The notes under the pieces are model-generated. The model did not search any database, was not told the DNA's origin, and saw only the letters and a program-made list of their open reading frames with translations. 64,000 bases of DNA from Micromonospora sp. WMMD812 (GTDB lineage: Bacteria > Actinomycetota > Actinomycetes > Mycobacteriales > Micromonosporaceae), in the NCBI RefSeq assembly GCF_027497215.1, contig NZ_CP114904.1:4979001-5043000 (forward strand), read 5' to 3'. Made by a program: the position numbers and the translations under genes. Below are positions 54,444-63,300 of this stretch, in pieces. Each line of letters starts with the position of its first letter. The stretch's first letter is position 1.

Positions 54444-54457
54444 TTTCGCTTTACGCG
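54444..54457 (+). promoter_or_regulatory. Candidate ClgR operator upstream of clpC
   Basis: TTTCGC-TTTAC-GCG fits the ClgR-type pattern GTTCGC-N5-GCG except for the first base and overlaps the palindrome TACGCGTA. ClgR activates clp genes in actinomycetes. A TAGAGT -10 candidate lies 110 bases downstream. Confidence 0.4.
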
Positions 54458-54666
54458 TAGCGCTCGAGGTACCGGAACACCTTCTGAGCGCGCACGGTTG
54501 TGCAAAACGACGCGTACCCGGCTCCTGCCGGAGACACACGACCTCAGCTGAGTCGGTCCGCGGCGATAGAGTAATGAGGCACGGACGCCCGTCCCGGACG
54601 TCCGCGCACCGGCCCCGCCAAGATCTTTGACCATCAAGGCGCACGGCACGTGAGGAGCACGAGGGC

Positions 54667-57201
54667 ATGTTCGAGCGGTTCACCGACCGAGCGCGACGGG
54701 TTGTCGTCCTGGCCCAGGAAGAGGCCCGGATGCTCAACCACAACTACATCGGTACGGAACACATCCTGCTGGGCCTGATCCACGAGGGTGAGGGCGTCGC
54801 CGCCAAGGCTCTGGAGAGCCTCGGCATCTCCCTGGAGGGCGTCCGGCAGCAGGTCGAGGAGATCATCGGCCAGGGCCAGCAGGCGCCGAGCGGGCACATC
54901 CCGTTCACGCCGCGGGCCAAGAAGGTGTTGGAGCTGTCGCTGCGCGAGGCGCTGCAGCTCGGCCACAACTACATCGGCACGGAGCACATCCTGCTCGGTC
55001 TGATCCGCGAGGGTGAGGGCGTCGCCGCCCAGGTGCTGGTCAAGCTCGGCGCGGACCTGAACCGGGTCCGCCAGCAGGTGATCCAGCTGCTCTCCGGCTA
55101 CCAGGGCAAGGAGCCGGCCGCGGCGGGCGCCGCGGCGGGCGAGGCCGCGCCGTCGACCAGCCTCGTGCTGGACCAGTTCGGCCGCAACCTGACCCAGGCC
55201 GCCCGCGAGGGCAAGCTCGACCCGGTCATCGGGCGCGAGAAGGAAATCGAGCGGGTCATGCAGGTGCTCTCCCGCCGCACCAAGAACAACCCGGTCCTGA
55301 TCGGTGAGCCCGGCGTCGGCAAGACCGCCGTGGTGGAGGGGCTGTCCCAGAAGATCATCAAGGGCGAGGTGCCCGAGACGCTGAAGGACAAGCAGCTCTA
55401 CACGCTCGACCTAGGTGCGCTGGTCGCCGGTTCCCGCTACCGCGGTGACTTCGAGGAGCGCCTCAAGAAGGTGCTCAAGGAGATCCGCACCCGGGGCGAC
55501 ATCATCCTGTTCATCGACGAGATCCACACCCTGGTGGGTGCGGGTGCCGCCGAGGGCGCGATCGACGCGGCGAGCATCCTCAAGCCGATGCTGGCCCGCG
55601 GCGAGCTGCAGACCATCGGTGCCACGACCCTCGACGAATACCGCAAGCACCTGGAGAAGGACGCCGCGCTCGAGCGCCGGTTCCAGCCGATCCAGGTGGG
55701 TGAGCCCTCGCTGGCCCACACCATCGAGATCCTCAAGGGGCTGCGCGACCGCTACGAGGCGCACCACCGGGTGAGCATCACCGACGCCGCGCTGGTGGCT
55801 GCCGCCACCCTGGCCGACCGGTACATCTCCGACCGCTTCCTGCCGGACAAGGCGATCGACCTGATCGACGAGGCCGGCGCCCGGATGCGGATCCGCCGGA
55901 TGACCGCGCCGCCAGACCTGCGCGACTTCGACGAGCGGATCGCCCAGGTCCGTCGCGACAAGGAGTCCGCGATCGACGCGCAGGACTTCGAGCGCGCCGC
56001 CCAGCTGCGCGACAAGGAGAAGCAGCTCCTTGGCCAGAAGGCGCAGCGGGAGAAGGAGTGGAAGGCCGGTGACCTGGACGTCGTCAGCGAGGTGGACGAC
56101 GAGCAGATCGCCGAGGTGCTCGGCAACTGGACCGGCATCCCGGTCTACAAGCTGACCGAGGAGGAGACCTCGCGCCTGCTGCGCATGGAGGACGAGCTGC
56201 ACAAGCGCGTCATCGGCCAGGAGGACGCGGTCAAGGCGGTCTCGAAGGCCATCCGGCGTACCCGCGCCGGCCTGAAGGACCCGAAGCGTCCCTCGGGCTC
56301 GTTCATCTTCGCCGGCCCGTCCGGCGTGGGTAAGACCGAGCTCTCCAAGGCGCTGGCCGAGTTCCTGTTCGGCAGCGAGGACGCCCTCATCCAGCTGGAC
56401 ATGTCCGAGTTCCACGACCGCTACACGGTCTCCCGGCTGGTGGGTGCCCCTCCCGGCTACGTCGGCTACGACGAGGGCGGGCAGCTGACCGAGAAGGTGC
56501 GGCGTCGGCCGTTCTCGGTGGTCCTCTTCGACGAGATCGAGAAGGCCCACCCGGACGTGTTCAACACGCTGCTCCAGATCCTGGAGGACGGTCGGCTCAC
56601 CGACGGTCAGGGTCGGATCGTGGACTTCAAGAACACGGTCATCATCCTGACCACCAACCTCGGCACGCGGGACGTCGCCAAGGCGGTGTCGCTCGGCTTC
56701 CAGGCGTCGGAGGACTCCGAGTCCAACTACGACCGGATGAAGCAGAAGGTCAACGACGAGCTCAAGCAGCACTTCCGGCCTGAGTTCCTCAACCGGATCG
56801 ACGACACCATCGTCTTCCACCAGCTGCGCGAGAACGAGATCCTCTCGATCGTGGACATCATGATCTCGCGGATCGAGACGCAGCTGCGCAACAAGGACAT
56901 GGGCCTGGAGCTGACCGACAACGCCAAGAAGTACCTGGCGAAGAAGGGCTTCGACCCGGTGCTCGGTGCGCGTCCGCTGCGTCGCACGATCCAGCGCGAC
57001 ATCGAGGACAACCTGTCCGAGCGGATCCTCTTCAACGAGCTGACCCCGGGTCAGATCGTGGTGGTGGACTGCGAGGGCGACCCGAGCAACATCGACAAGT
57101 CCAAGCTCGTCTTCCGAGGCGCGGACAAGCCGGTCACCGTGCCGGACGCCGTCCCCGCCGACCTCGGCGGCACCGCGGCCGCCGCGGGCGCGGACGAGTA
57201 G
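54667..57201 (+). CDS. clpC: ClpC AAA+ unfoldase of the Clp protease
   Basis: The 844-residue HSP100 ATPase feeds unfolded proteins to ClpP. Two N-terminal repeats ([20 protein letters not shown] and [20 protein letters not shown]) are followed by AAA domain 1 (Walker A GEPGVGKT near 213, Walker B IILFIDE). A UVR-type middle helix follows ([20 protein letters not shown]), then AAA domain 2 (GPSGVGKT near 550, [14 protein letters not shown]). The C-terminal tail is Ala/Asp-rich. ATG start with GAGGAG upstream; a strong terminator follows. Confidence 0.98.
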   Translation: MFERFTDRARRVVVLAQEEARMLNHNYIGTEHILLGLIHEGEGVAAKALESLGISLEGVRQQVEEIIGQGQQAPSGHIPFTPRAKKVLELSLREALQLGHNYIGTEHILLGLIREGEGVAAQVLVKLGADLNRVRQQVIQLLSGYQGKEPAAAGAAAGEAAPSTSLVLDQFGRNLTQAAREGKLDPVIGREKEIERVMQVLSRRTKNNPVLIGEPGVGKTAVVEGLSQKIIKGEVPETLKDKQLYTLDLGALVAGSRYRGDFEERLKKVLKEIRTRGDIILFIDEIHTLVGAGAAEGAIDAASILKPMLARGELQTIGATTLDEYRKHLEKDAALERRFQPIQVGEPSLAHTIEILKGLRDRYEAHHRVSITDAALVAAATLADRYISDRFLPDKAIDLIDEAGARMRIRRMTAPPDLRDFDERIAQVRRDKESAIDAQDFERAAQLRDKEKQLLGQKAQREKEWKAGDLDVVSEVDDEQIAEVLGNWTGIPVYKLTEEETSRLLRMEDELHKRVIGQEDAVKAVSKAIRRTRAGLKDPKRPSGSFIFAGPSGVGKTELSKALAEFLFGSEDALIQLDMSEFHDRYTVSRLVGAPPGYVGYDEGGQLTEKVRRRPFSVVLFDEIEKAHPDVFNTLLQILEDGRLTDGQGRIVDFKNTVIILTTNLGTRDVAKAVSLGFQASEDSESNYDRMKQKVNDELKQHFRPEFLNRIDDTIVFHQLRENEILSIVDIMISRIETQLRNKDMGLELTDNAKKYLAKKGFDPVLGARPLRRTIQRDIEDNLSERILFNELTPGQIVVVDCEGDPSNIDKSKLVFRGADKPVTVPDAVPADLGGTAAAAGADE

Positions 57202-57220
57202 GGGCAACGGCATCAGGGGC

Positions 57221-57259
57221 GGGGCCCCGGCGGTGAAAGCCGCCGGGGCCCCGCCTTTT
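57221..57259 (+). terminator. Intrinsic terminator of clpC
   Basis: A perfect 13-bp stem (57221-57233 with 57240-57252, GGGGCCCCGGCGG) with a 6-base loop is followed by GCCTTTTCC. It lies 20 bases after the clpC stop. Confidence 0.85.
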
Positions 57260-57297
57260 CCGCTCTCCGGGCGCCGGCCGACGCCGCCCGCGCGGCC

Positions 57298-57377
57298 TGA
57301 TGGTCGACTCGGCATCAAGGAGGTCGGAGTGTCGGGCCGGCCCGGACACCCCGACCTCAGGGAAGCCGAGTCGATCA
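57298..57377. repeat. 80-bp compound palindrome between clpC and mutY
   Basis: Nested arms pair outward from a GGGCCGGCCC centre (57334-57343): GTGTC/GACAC, GAGGTCGG/CCGACCTC (57320-57327 with 57351-57358), and outer TCGACTCGGC/GCCGAGTCGA with TGAT/ATCA ends (57298-57313 with 57365-57377, two extra bases on the left). It follows the clpC terminator and does not end in T. It is probably a dispersed REP-like element. Confidence 0.7.
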
Positions 57378-57487
57378 GACGGCCGGGCGCGGCCAGGGGC
57401 ACGGCCGGATGGGCGCGCTGGGCTGGCGGGCGTACCCGGCCAGGCGGGCGTACCTGGTCAGGTGGGCGCCGCGGGCGGTGGGGAAGG

Positions 57488-58399
57488 TCAGTGGGTCAGG
57501 TCGGGGACCGGTAGGGACGGGCCGTCGCCGACGAGGCGGAACGCGTCCGCGCCGACCGGCTCCACCAGACCGTCCTGGACCAGCCCGGCGAGCGCCCGGG
57601 CGCGCTGGACGTCGTCGGCCCACACCTGGTCGAGTCGCTGGTGCGGCACCGGGCCGGTGGCCTCGCGCAGCACCCCGAGCAGAAGGCCGCGGACCTGCCG
57701 GTCAGTGCCGACGTACCGCTGCGGTCGTCGGGTGGGGCCGGCCGGCGCCTGCTGTCCGGACGCGCGCCACGCGCAGATCGACTCGACGGGGCAGCGGTCG
57801 CAGCGGGGCGCCCGGGCGGTGCAGACCATCGCGCCCAGCTCCATGAAGGCCGCGCTGGCCAGGGCCGCCGCGGTCGGCTCGGCGGGCAGCAGCTCCTCGG
57901 TGGCGACCAGGTCGGCGGGGCGGGTGGCCGGGCCGGCGTCCGGTTCGCCGGCGACGGCCCGGCAGACCACCCGGCGTACGTTCGTGTCGACGATCGGGTG
58001 CCGCTGCCCGTACGCGAACGCGGCGACCGCCCGGGCGGTGTACGTGCCGACGCCCGGCAGGGCCAGCAGGTGGTCCAGCCGGTCCGGGACCTCCCCGCCG
58101 TGCCGCTCCACGATCGCGACCGCGCACTCGCGCAGCCGCAGCGCTCGGCGCGGGTAGCCGAGCCGGCCCCACATCCGGATCGCCTCGGCCGGGCTGTCCG
58201 CCGCGAGCGCGGCGGGCACCGGCCACCGGGCCAGCCACGCCTCCCAGGCCGGCAGCACCCGGACCACCGGTGTCTGCTGGAGCATGACCTCGCTGACCAG
58301 GATGGCCCAGGCGCCGACGTCCGGCTTGCGCCACGGCAGGTCGCGGGCGTTCTCCTCGTACCAGCGGCTGACCACGGTGGCGAACGTCGGCTCAGTCAT
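57488..58399 (-). CDS. mutY: A/G-specific adenine DNA glycosylase
   Basis: The 303-residue base-excision enzyme removes A opposite 8-oxoguanine. Catalytic Glu lies in EVMLQQTPV, the helix-hairpin-helix in LPGVGTYTARAVAAFAYG, catalytic Asp in VDTNVRRV, and the [4Fe-4S] cluster in C-x6-C-x2-C-x5-C (CTARAPRCDRCPVESIC). The C-terminal MutT-like domain is short, as in mycobacterial MutY. The ATG at 58397-58399 fits the usual N terminus. Confidence 0.95.
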   Translation of the reverse strand: MTEPTFATVVSRWYEENARDLPWRKPDVGAWAILVSEVMLQQTPVVRVLPAWEAWLARWPVPAALAADSPAEAIRMWGRLGYPRRALRLRECAVAIVERHGGEVPDRLDHLLALPGVGTYTARAVAAFAYGQRHPIVDTNVRRVVCRAVAGEPDAGPATRPADLVATEELLPAEPTAAALASAAFMELGAMVCTARAPRCDRCPVESICAWRASGQQAPAGPTRRPQRYVGTDRQVRGLLLGVLREATGPVPHQRLDQVWADDVQRARALAGLVQDGLVEPVGADAFRLVGDGPSLPVPDLTH

Positions 58400-58483
58400 C
58401 GTGCCGCCGATGATGTCACGCGGCACGATCCCGGAGGATGGGCGGGCCGGGCGGGGCGGCGCGGGTGCCGGCGGCGGATCGGG

Positions 58484-58489
58484 CAGAAT
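58484..58489 (+). promoter_or_regulatory. -10-like hexamer CAGAAT giving a leaderless ACT-protein mRNA
   Basis: CAGAAT ends 7 bases before the ATG at 58496. The spacing matches the leaderless pattern at several other genes here; the first base departs from TANNNT. Confidence 0.35.
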
Positions 58490-58495
58490 GCCCGG

Positions 58496-59008
58496 ATGAA
58501 CGAGCTCGCGATCACCGTCATCGGCCGGGACCGGCCGGGCATCGTCGCCGACGTCGCCGAGGTGCTCGCCCGGCTGGGCGCGAACCTGACCGACAGCACG
58601 ATGACCCGGCTGCGCGGACACTTCGCGATGACGCTGGTCTGCGTCGGCCCGGCCGCCGCCGACGTCGAGGCCGCGCTGGCGCCGCTCGCCGCCGGCGGCC
58701 AGCTGTTGGCGACCGTACGCGCGGTCACCCCGGACGGCGAGGTGGCGCCGGGCGGTGAACCGTACGTGATGGCGGTGCACGGGGCCGACCGGATGGGCAT
58801 CGTCGCGGCGATGACCCGGGTGCTCGCCGACGCGGGGGGCAACGTCACCGACCTGAGCACGCGGCTGGCCGGCTCGCTCTACGTGGTGGTCGCCGAGGTC
58901 GACCTGCGGCCCGGCACGGCCGACGAGCTGGCCGGCCGGCTGGCCCGGGCCGCCGCCGACCTGGGCGTCGAGGTCACCCTCCGGCCGGCGGATCCGGACC
59001 TGCTGTGA
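58496..59008 (+). CDS. Double ACT-domain protein (GcvR-like)
   Basis: The 170-residue protein consists of two ACT ligand-binding domains: about 3-75, with VIGRDRPGIVADVAEVLARLGANLTDS, and about 88-165, with VHGADRMGIVAAMTRVLADAGGNVTD. ACT pairs of this type bind amino acids and regulate partner proteins. GcvR of the glycine cleavage system is the nearest named family, but a regulator here is inference. The GTGA end overlaps the deformylase start. Confidence 0.8.
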   Translation: MNELAITVIGRDRPGIVADVAEVLARLGANLTDSTMTRLRGHFAMTLVCVGPAAADVEAALAPLAAGGQLLATVRAVTPDGEVAPGGEPYVMAVHGADRMGIVAAMTRVLADAGGNVTDLSTRLAGSLYVVVAEVDLRPGTADELAGRLARAAADLGVEVTLRPADPDLL

Positions 59009-59601
59009 CGGGCGAGGCGCGCGACCCGGACGCCGCCGGCACCGGCGAGGAGTACGCCGGGCTCGGCGACTGGACACCGGAGACGCTGACCGTGCCCGGC
59101 GAGGTCCGGCCGGTGGTCGCCGCCCCGCACCCGGTGCTCAGCCGGGCCGGCGGCGAGGTCGACCCGACCTCGACGGAGACCGTACGGCTGGCCGCCGACC
59201 TGATCGCCACCATGCGGGTCGCGCCCGGCTGTGTCGGCTTGGCGGCTCCGCAGATCGGCGTGGGCGCCCGCGTGTTCGCGGTCGACGTGACCGGTCATCC
59301 GAAGGCGGTCACCGTGCACGGCACCTTCGTGCTCTGCAATGCCCGGGTGGTCGAGGCGACCCGCTGGAAGCCGGGCCGGGAGGGGTGCATGTCGGTGCCC
59401 GACCTGACCGGGGACGTCAAGCGGGCCAGCCGGTTGGTGGTCGAGGCGGAGCTGCCGGGGACCGGCAAGCAGGTGCGACTGGTCACCGACGGTTTCGAGG
59501 CGCGGGCCCTTCAGCACGAGATCGACCACTGCGCCGGGCTGCTGTTCCTGGACCGGGTGGCCGGCGCGCACGCCGTCTACCAGCGCAAGGTCTACCTCTG
59601 A
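59005..59601 (+). CDS. def: Peptide deformylase
   Basis: The 198-residue metalloenzyme removes the N-formyl group from new proteins. The three family motifs are present: GLAAPQIG, REGCMSVP (metal Cys) and QHEIDH (HExxH metal site). An N-terminal extension of about 35 residues precedes the core. The GTG start overlaps the ACT gene stop, so they are coupled. A second deformylase elsewhere is common in actinomycetes and cannot be judged here. Confidence 0.96.
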   Translation: MTGEARDPDAAGTGEEYAGLGDWTPETLTVPGEVRPVVAAPHPVLSRAGGEVDPTSTETVRLAADLIATMRVAPGCVGLAAPQIGVGARVFAVDVTGHPKAVTVHGTFVLCNARVVEATRWKPGREGCMSVPDLTGDVKRASRLVVEAELPGTGKQVRLVTDGFEARALQHEIDHCAGLLFLDRVAGAHAVYQRKVYL

Positions 59602-59719
59602 CCGGGGTGCGCCGAGCCGCTTTGATCGTCGACAGTGGACGCGGGCGGCACCGGGCCCGGTCGACGCTCCGGCGCGTCGCGTCGGCTGCTGGCCCGCGCG
59701 CGGCTACGGTGGGGGCATC

Positions 59720-60430
59720 ATGCGTCTGACGGTCGGCCCCCTGCCACCCGCCGTGTACTGGCGGCGTCGCGCCGTCGTCCTCGGAGCGGGGCTTCTCTTC
59801 CTGATTGTCCTGCTCTACTCGTGCACCGGGTCGGGCAACGGCGGCGACGCACCGCGGGCCGGGTCGACCTCGTCGGCCACCCCGGGGCCGACGGGCTCGG
59901 TGCTCACCCCGCAGACCGGGACGCCGCCGCCGGAGGGGGCGGACGGACCCGAGGGGGAGAAGCCGTCCAGCAGCCCGTCCACGTCGCCGACCTCGGAGGC
60001 GCCGGCGGCGCCGGCCGGCGGCACGGTCGACGACGGCACCTGCACCGATGCCGAGATCACGGTGACCCCGGTGGCGCTGCCCTCCTCGGCGCAGCGTGGC
60101 GCAGCGGTCGACCTGCAGCTCAAGATCAAGAACAAGTCCGACCGGACGTGCAGCCGGGACGTCGGCGCCGACCTTCAGGAGTTGTTCATCAAGGCCGGTG
60201 CCGAGAAGGTCTGGTCGTCGGACACCTGTGGCACCGGCAAGGGCAACGACGTGCAGTCGTTCACCCCGGGCTTCGAGCGGTCCTATCAGGTGGGGTGGAA
60301 CGGCCGGGACGCCAGCCGGTGCGCGAACGGCGTGGCCAACGGGCCTCAGCCGCCGGCCGGGGCGTACCAGGTCTTCGCCCGCGTGGGCACCAAGCTGAGC
60401 GAGCCGGTAAAGCTCACCATCACCGGCTGA
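59720..60430 (+). CDS. Membrane-anchored extracytoplasmic protein with Pro/Ser linker
   Basis: The 236-residue protein has a signal or anchor helix (about 17-38, ending LLYSCTG, a weak lipobox), a Pro/Ser/Thr-rich linker (about 45-100), and a C-terminal beta domain. The domain starts DGTCTDAEITVTPVAL and holds paired Cys (DRTCSRDVG, SSDTCGTG, SRCANG). It occupies the place of the conserved membrane-protein gene that precedes disA in mycobacteria. A TACGGT hexamer lies upstream. Function unknown; the ends of this gene and disA converge within 6 bp. Confidence 0.75.
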   Translation: MRLTVGPLPPAVYWRRRAVVLGAGLLFLIVLLYSCTGSGNGGDAPRAGSTSSATPGPTGSVLTPQTGTPPPEGADGPEGEKPSSSPSTSPTSEAPAAPAGGTVDDGTCTDAEITVTPVALPSSAQRGAAVDLQLKIKNKSDRTCSRDVGADLQELFIKAGAEKVWSSDTCGTGKGNDVQSFTPGFERSYQVGWNGRDASRCANGVANGPQPPAGAYQVFARVGTKLSEPVKLTITG

Positions 60431-60436
60431 GCCGGC

Positions 60437-61621
60437 TCAGACGTACCGCTCCAGGATCGACGCCTCGGCGAGCCGGGAGAGGCCCTCCCGGACGCCCCGC
60501 GCCCGAGCGTCGCCGACCCCCTCGACGGCCTGGAGATCCTCCACGGTCGCGCCGAGCAGCCGCTGGAGGCTGCCGAAGTGCACCACCAGCCGGTCGACCA
60601 CCGGCACCGGCAGCCGGGGCACCTTGGCCAGCAGCCGGAAGCCGCGCGGGCTGACCGCCGCGTCCAGCGCGTCGGAGGCGGCCGGGTAGCCGATCGCCTT
60701 GGCGACCGAGACCAGGTCGATCAGCTCGGTGGCGCCGAGCAGGTCCAGCTCGACCAGCGCCTCGTCGAGGGTGCGCGACTTGCGCCCGGCGGGGAGGTAG
60801 TCGCGGATGACCAGGGTGCGGTCGGCGTCCACCCCCGCCATCAGCTCGTCGAGCTGGAGCGCGAGCAGGCGGCCGTCGGTGCCCAGCTCGACCACGTAGC
60901 CGGCGATCTCGTCGGCGATCCGGCGGACCATCTCGAGCCGCTGCACCACCGCGACGGCGTCGCGGACGGTGACCAGATCCTCGATCTCCAGCGCGGAGAG
61001 CGTGCCGGACACCTCGTCCAGCCGGAGCTTGTAGCGCTCCAGGGTGGCCAGGGCCTGGTTGGCCCGGGACAGGATGGCCGCCGAGTCGTCCAGCACGTGC
61101 CGCTGGCCGTTCACGTAGAGGCTGATGATCCGCATGGACTGGCTGACCGAGATCACCGGGTAGCCGGTCTGCCGGGCCACCCGCTCGGCCGTGCGGTGCC
61201 GGGTGCCGGACTCCTCCGTCGGGATGGACGGGTCGGGCATGAGGTGGACGGCCGCCCGGACGATGCGGGTGCCGTCGCTGGAGAGCACCACGGCGCCGTC
61301 CATCTTGCACAGCTCCCGCACTCGGGTGGCGGAGAACTCCACGTCGAGTGGGAAGCCGCCGGTGCAGAGCCCCTCGACCACCTTGTCGTAGCCGAGGACG
61401 ATCAGGGCGCCGGTGCGGCCCCGCAGGATCCGCTCGAGGCCGTCGCGCAGGGCGGTGCCCGGGGCCATGAGCGCCAGGTTGGCGCGCAGCGGATCGCCGC
61501 CCGCGCCGCCGGGGCCTCCGGTCACGCTCACGCTGATGGAACGGGCCGGCGAGCCCACGGCGCCGGTGCGGGCGTGGGGCGTCGTGCCGGCAGGCTTGGT
61601 GGTATCGCGGTCGATCGGCAC
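60437..61621 (-). CDS. disA: Diadenylate cyclase DisA (DNA integrity scanning protein)
   Basis: The 394-residue enzyme makes cyclic di-AMP from two ATP and stops on branched DNA. The DAC domain has the motifs DGA ([12 protein letters not shown], near 108) and RHR ([11 protein letters not shown], near 138). A spine and C-terminal helix-hairpin-helix ([15 protein letters not shown]) follow. I use the GTG at 61619-61621 because TAGACT ends 7 bases upstream; a GTG two codons earlier is possible. Immediately upstream is radA, a known partner that inhibits DisA. Confidence 0.95.
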   Translation of the reverse strand: MPIDRDTTKPAGTTPHARTGAVGSPARSISVSVTGGPGGAGGDPLRANLALMAPGTALRDGLERILRGRTGALIVLGYDKVVEGLCTGGFPLDVEFSATRVRELCKMDGAVVLSSDGTRIVRAAVHLMPDPSIPTEESGTRHRTAERVARQTGYPVISVSQSMRIISLYVNGQRHVLDDSAAILSRANQALATLERYKLRLDEVSGTLSALEIEDLVTVRDAVAVVQRLEMVRRIADEIAGYVVELGTDGRLLALQLDELMAGVDADRTLVIRDYLPAGRKSRTLDEALVELDLLGATELIDLVSVAKAIGYPAASDALDAAVSPRGFRLLAKVPRLPVPVVDRLVVHFGSLQRLLGATVEDLQAVEGVGDARARGVREGLSRLAEASILERYV

Positions 61622-61627
61622 GGGCAC

Positions 61628-61633
61628 AGTCTA
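61628..61633 (-). promoter_or_regulatory. -10 hexamer TAGACT upstream of disA
   Basis: Read on the minus strand, TAGACT ends 7 bases before the GTG at 61621. This suggests disA can be transcribed separately from radA on a leaderless mRNA. Confidence 0.4.
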
Positions 61634-61751
61634 CGGACTGCCGTGCGGTGGGTGCTGTCGCGGTTACTGTGATGTGTCACGATGCCGCTGTCCGCCCCCG
61701 GGCCGGCTGTCCGGTATCGCCCGCGCGGTCCTGCGGGACGGCCACCCTCGG

Positions 61752-63209
61752 TCACTCCGCCGACGCGCGTGCGGCGCACTGCAATGCCGAACGGACGTCG
61801 GTGACCTCCATCACCTGCAGCTGTTCCGGCCCGGCCCCGGTCGACTGGGGGCCGCACCCGGGCGGGACGAGCGCCACGCGGAAGCCCAGCCGGGCGGCCT
61901 CCGCGAGCCGGCGCGGCACCGCACCGACCCGGCGGACCTCGCCGGTCAGTCCGACCTCGCCGATGGCCACCAGGTGCGGCGCGATGGCGAGGTTGAGCCC
62001 GCCGGACGCGACCGCGAGAGCGACCGCGAGGTCGGCGGCCGGCTCCACCACCCGGATGCCGCCGACGGTGGCCGCGAAGACCTCCCGGTCGTGCAGGGTG
62101 AGCCGCTCGGTGCGCCGCTGCAGCACCGCCAGCACCATCGCGAGCCGCGCCGAGTCGAGCCCGGAGACCGTGCGCCGTGGCGAGCCGGCCACCGTCGCGC
62201 CGATCAGCGCCTGCACCTCGGTGACCAGCGCGCGCCGCCCCTCCATCGCGACCGTCACGCAGGTGCCCGGCACCGGCTCGGAGTAGCGGGTGAGAAAGAG
62301 CCCGGACGGGTCGGCGAGGCTGGTGATGCCACCTTCGTGCATCTCGAAGCAGCCGACCTCGTCGGCGGCGCCGAACCGGTTCTTGACGCCGCGCACCATC
62401 CGCAGCGAGGAGTGCTTGTCGCCCTCGAAGTGCAGCACCACGTCGACCAGGTGCTCGAGCACCCGGGGGCCGGCCACCTGGCCGTCCTTGGTGACGTGGC
62501 CCACCAGCACGGTGGCGATGCCGCGCTCCTTGGCCACCGAGACCAGGGCGGCGGTGACCGCCCGGACCTGGGTCACGCCGCCGGGGACCCCCTCGGTGCC
62601 GGTCGTGGAGATGGTCTGCACCGAGTCGAGCACCAGCAGCCCGGGCTTGACCGCGTCGAGGTGGCCGAGCACCGCGGCCAGGTCGCTCTCGGCGGCCAGG
62701 TAGAGCTGGTCGTGCAGGGTGCCCATCCGCTCGGCGCGCAGCCGGACCTGGCTCACCGACTCCTCGCCGCTGACCACCAGCGAGGGGCTGCCCGCGCCGG
62801 CGGCCCACTGCTGGGCCACGTCGAGCAGCAGGGTGGACTTGCCGACCCCCGGCTCGCCGGCGAGCAGCACCACCGCGCCCGGCACCAGACCGCCACCGAG
62901 CACCCGGTCGAGCTCGCTCACGCCGGTCGGACGGGCGCGGGCAGGGGCGGCGCTGATGGTGGCGATCGGGCGGGCCGGCTCGGCGGGCATCCGCGAGCTG
63001 ACCACCCGCCCGGAGACCGTGGGGCCGGTGATCGTCGACTCCACCACCGAGCCCCACTCGCCGCACTCGGGGCAGCGCCCCACCCACTTGGGCGGCTGGT
63101 GGCCGCAGGCGTCGCACTCGTAGGCCGGCCGGGGATCGCGGCTGCTGGCGCGGCCACGCGAGCCGGTCGCCGCGCCGCCCCGCGGGGAGGTGGATCGGGA
63201 CGTGGTCAC
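61752..63209 (-). CDS. radA: DNA repair protein RadA (Sms)
   Basis: The 485-residue RecA-like branch-migration factor has a zinc finger (CDACG ... CPECG, about 31-50) and Walker A GEPGVGKST (near 115). The RadA-specific KNRFG motif (near 275) and the C-terminal Lon-protease-like domain follow (about 300-480). It acts in homologous recombination and RadA-DisA signalling. GTG start with TAGCGT ending 7 bases upstream, so a leaderless mRNA is likely. disA follows 130 bp downstream on the same strand. Confidence 0.96.
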   Translation of the reverse strand: MTTSRSTSPRGGAATGSRGRASSRDPRPAYECDACGHQPPKWVGRCPECGEWGSVVESTITGPTVSGRVVSSRMPAEPARPIATISAAPARARPTGVSELDRVLGGGLVPGAVVLLAGEPGVGKSTLLLDVAQQWAAGAGSPSLVVSGEESVSQVRLRAERMGTLHDQLYLAAESDLAAVLGHLDAVKPGLLVLDSVQTISTTGTEGVPGGVTQVRAVTAALVSVAKERGIATVLVGHVTKDGQVAGPRVLEHLVDVVLHFEGDKHSSLRMVRGVKNRFGAADEVGCFEMHEGGITSLADPSGLFLTRYSEPVPGTCVTVAMEGRRALVTEVQALIGATVAGSPRRTVSGLDSARLAMVLAVLQRRTERLTLHDREVFAATVGGIRVVEPAADLAVALAVASGGLNLAIAPHLVAIGEVGLTGEVRRVGAVPRRLAEAARLGFRVALVPPGCGPQSTGAGPEQLQVMEVTDVRSALQCAARASAE

Positions 63210-63215
63210 ACCAGG

Positions 63216-63221
63216 ACGCTA
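63216..63221 (-). promoter_or_regulatory. -10 hexamer TAGCGT upstream of radA
   Basis: On the minus strand TAGCGT ends 7 bases before the GTG at 63209, matching the leaderless pattern at several genes here. Confidence 0.45.
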
Positions 63222-63300
63222 GCCGTGTCGTACGACGAAAACGAGAACACCGCCGGCATGGTGGTCACCACGCCGGCGGTGTCGCCGAGGTCGGAAAGGG

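Larger units (their letters stand above)
54100..54666 (+). other. Gene-free clpC upstream region
   Basis: Apart from the listed DnaA-box-like pair, the ClgR-like site and a candidate -10 TAGAGT near 54568, I find nothing convincing. The first 180 bases are strongly Pro/Arg-coding in several frames but without family character or a ribosome site. The clpC ribosome site GAGGAG lies at 54651-54656. Confidence 0.5.

Noticed and set aside
55411..57402. A 663-codon frame opposite clpC
   Set aside because: Antisense shadow of clpC with no domain or ribosome site.
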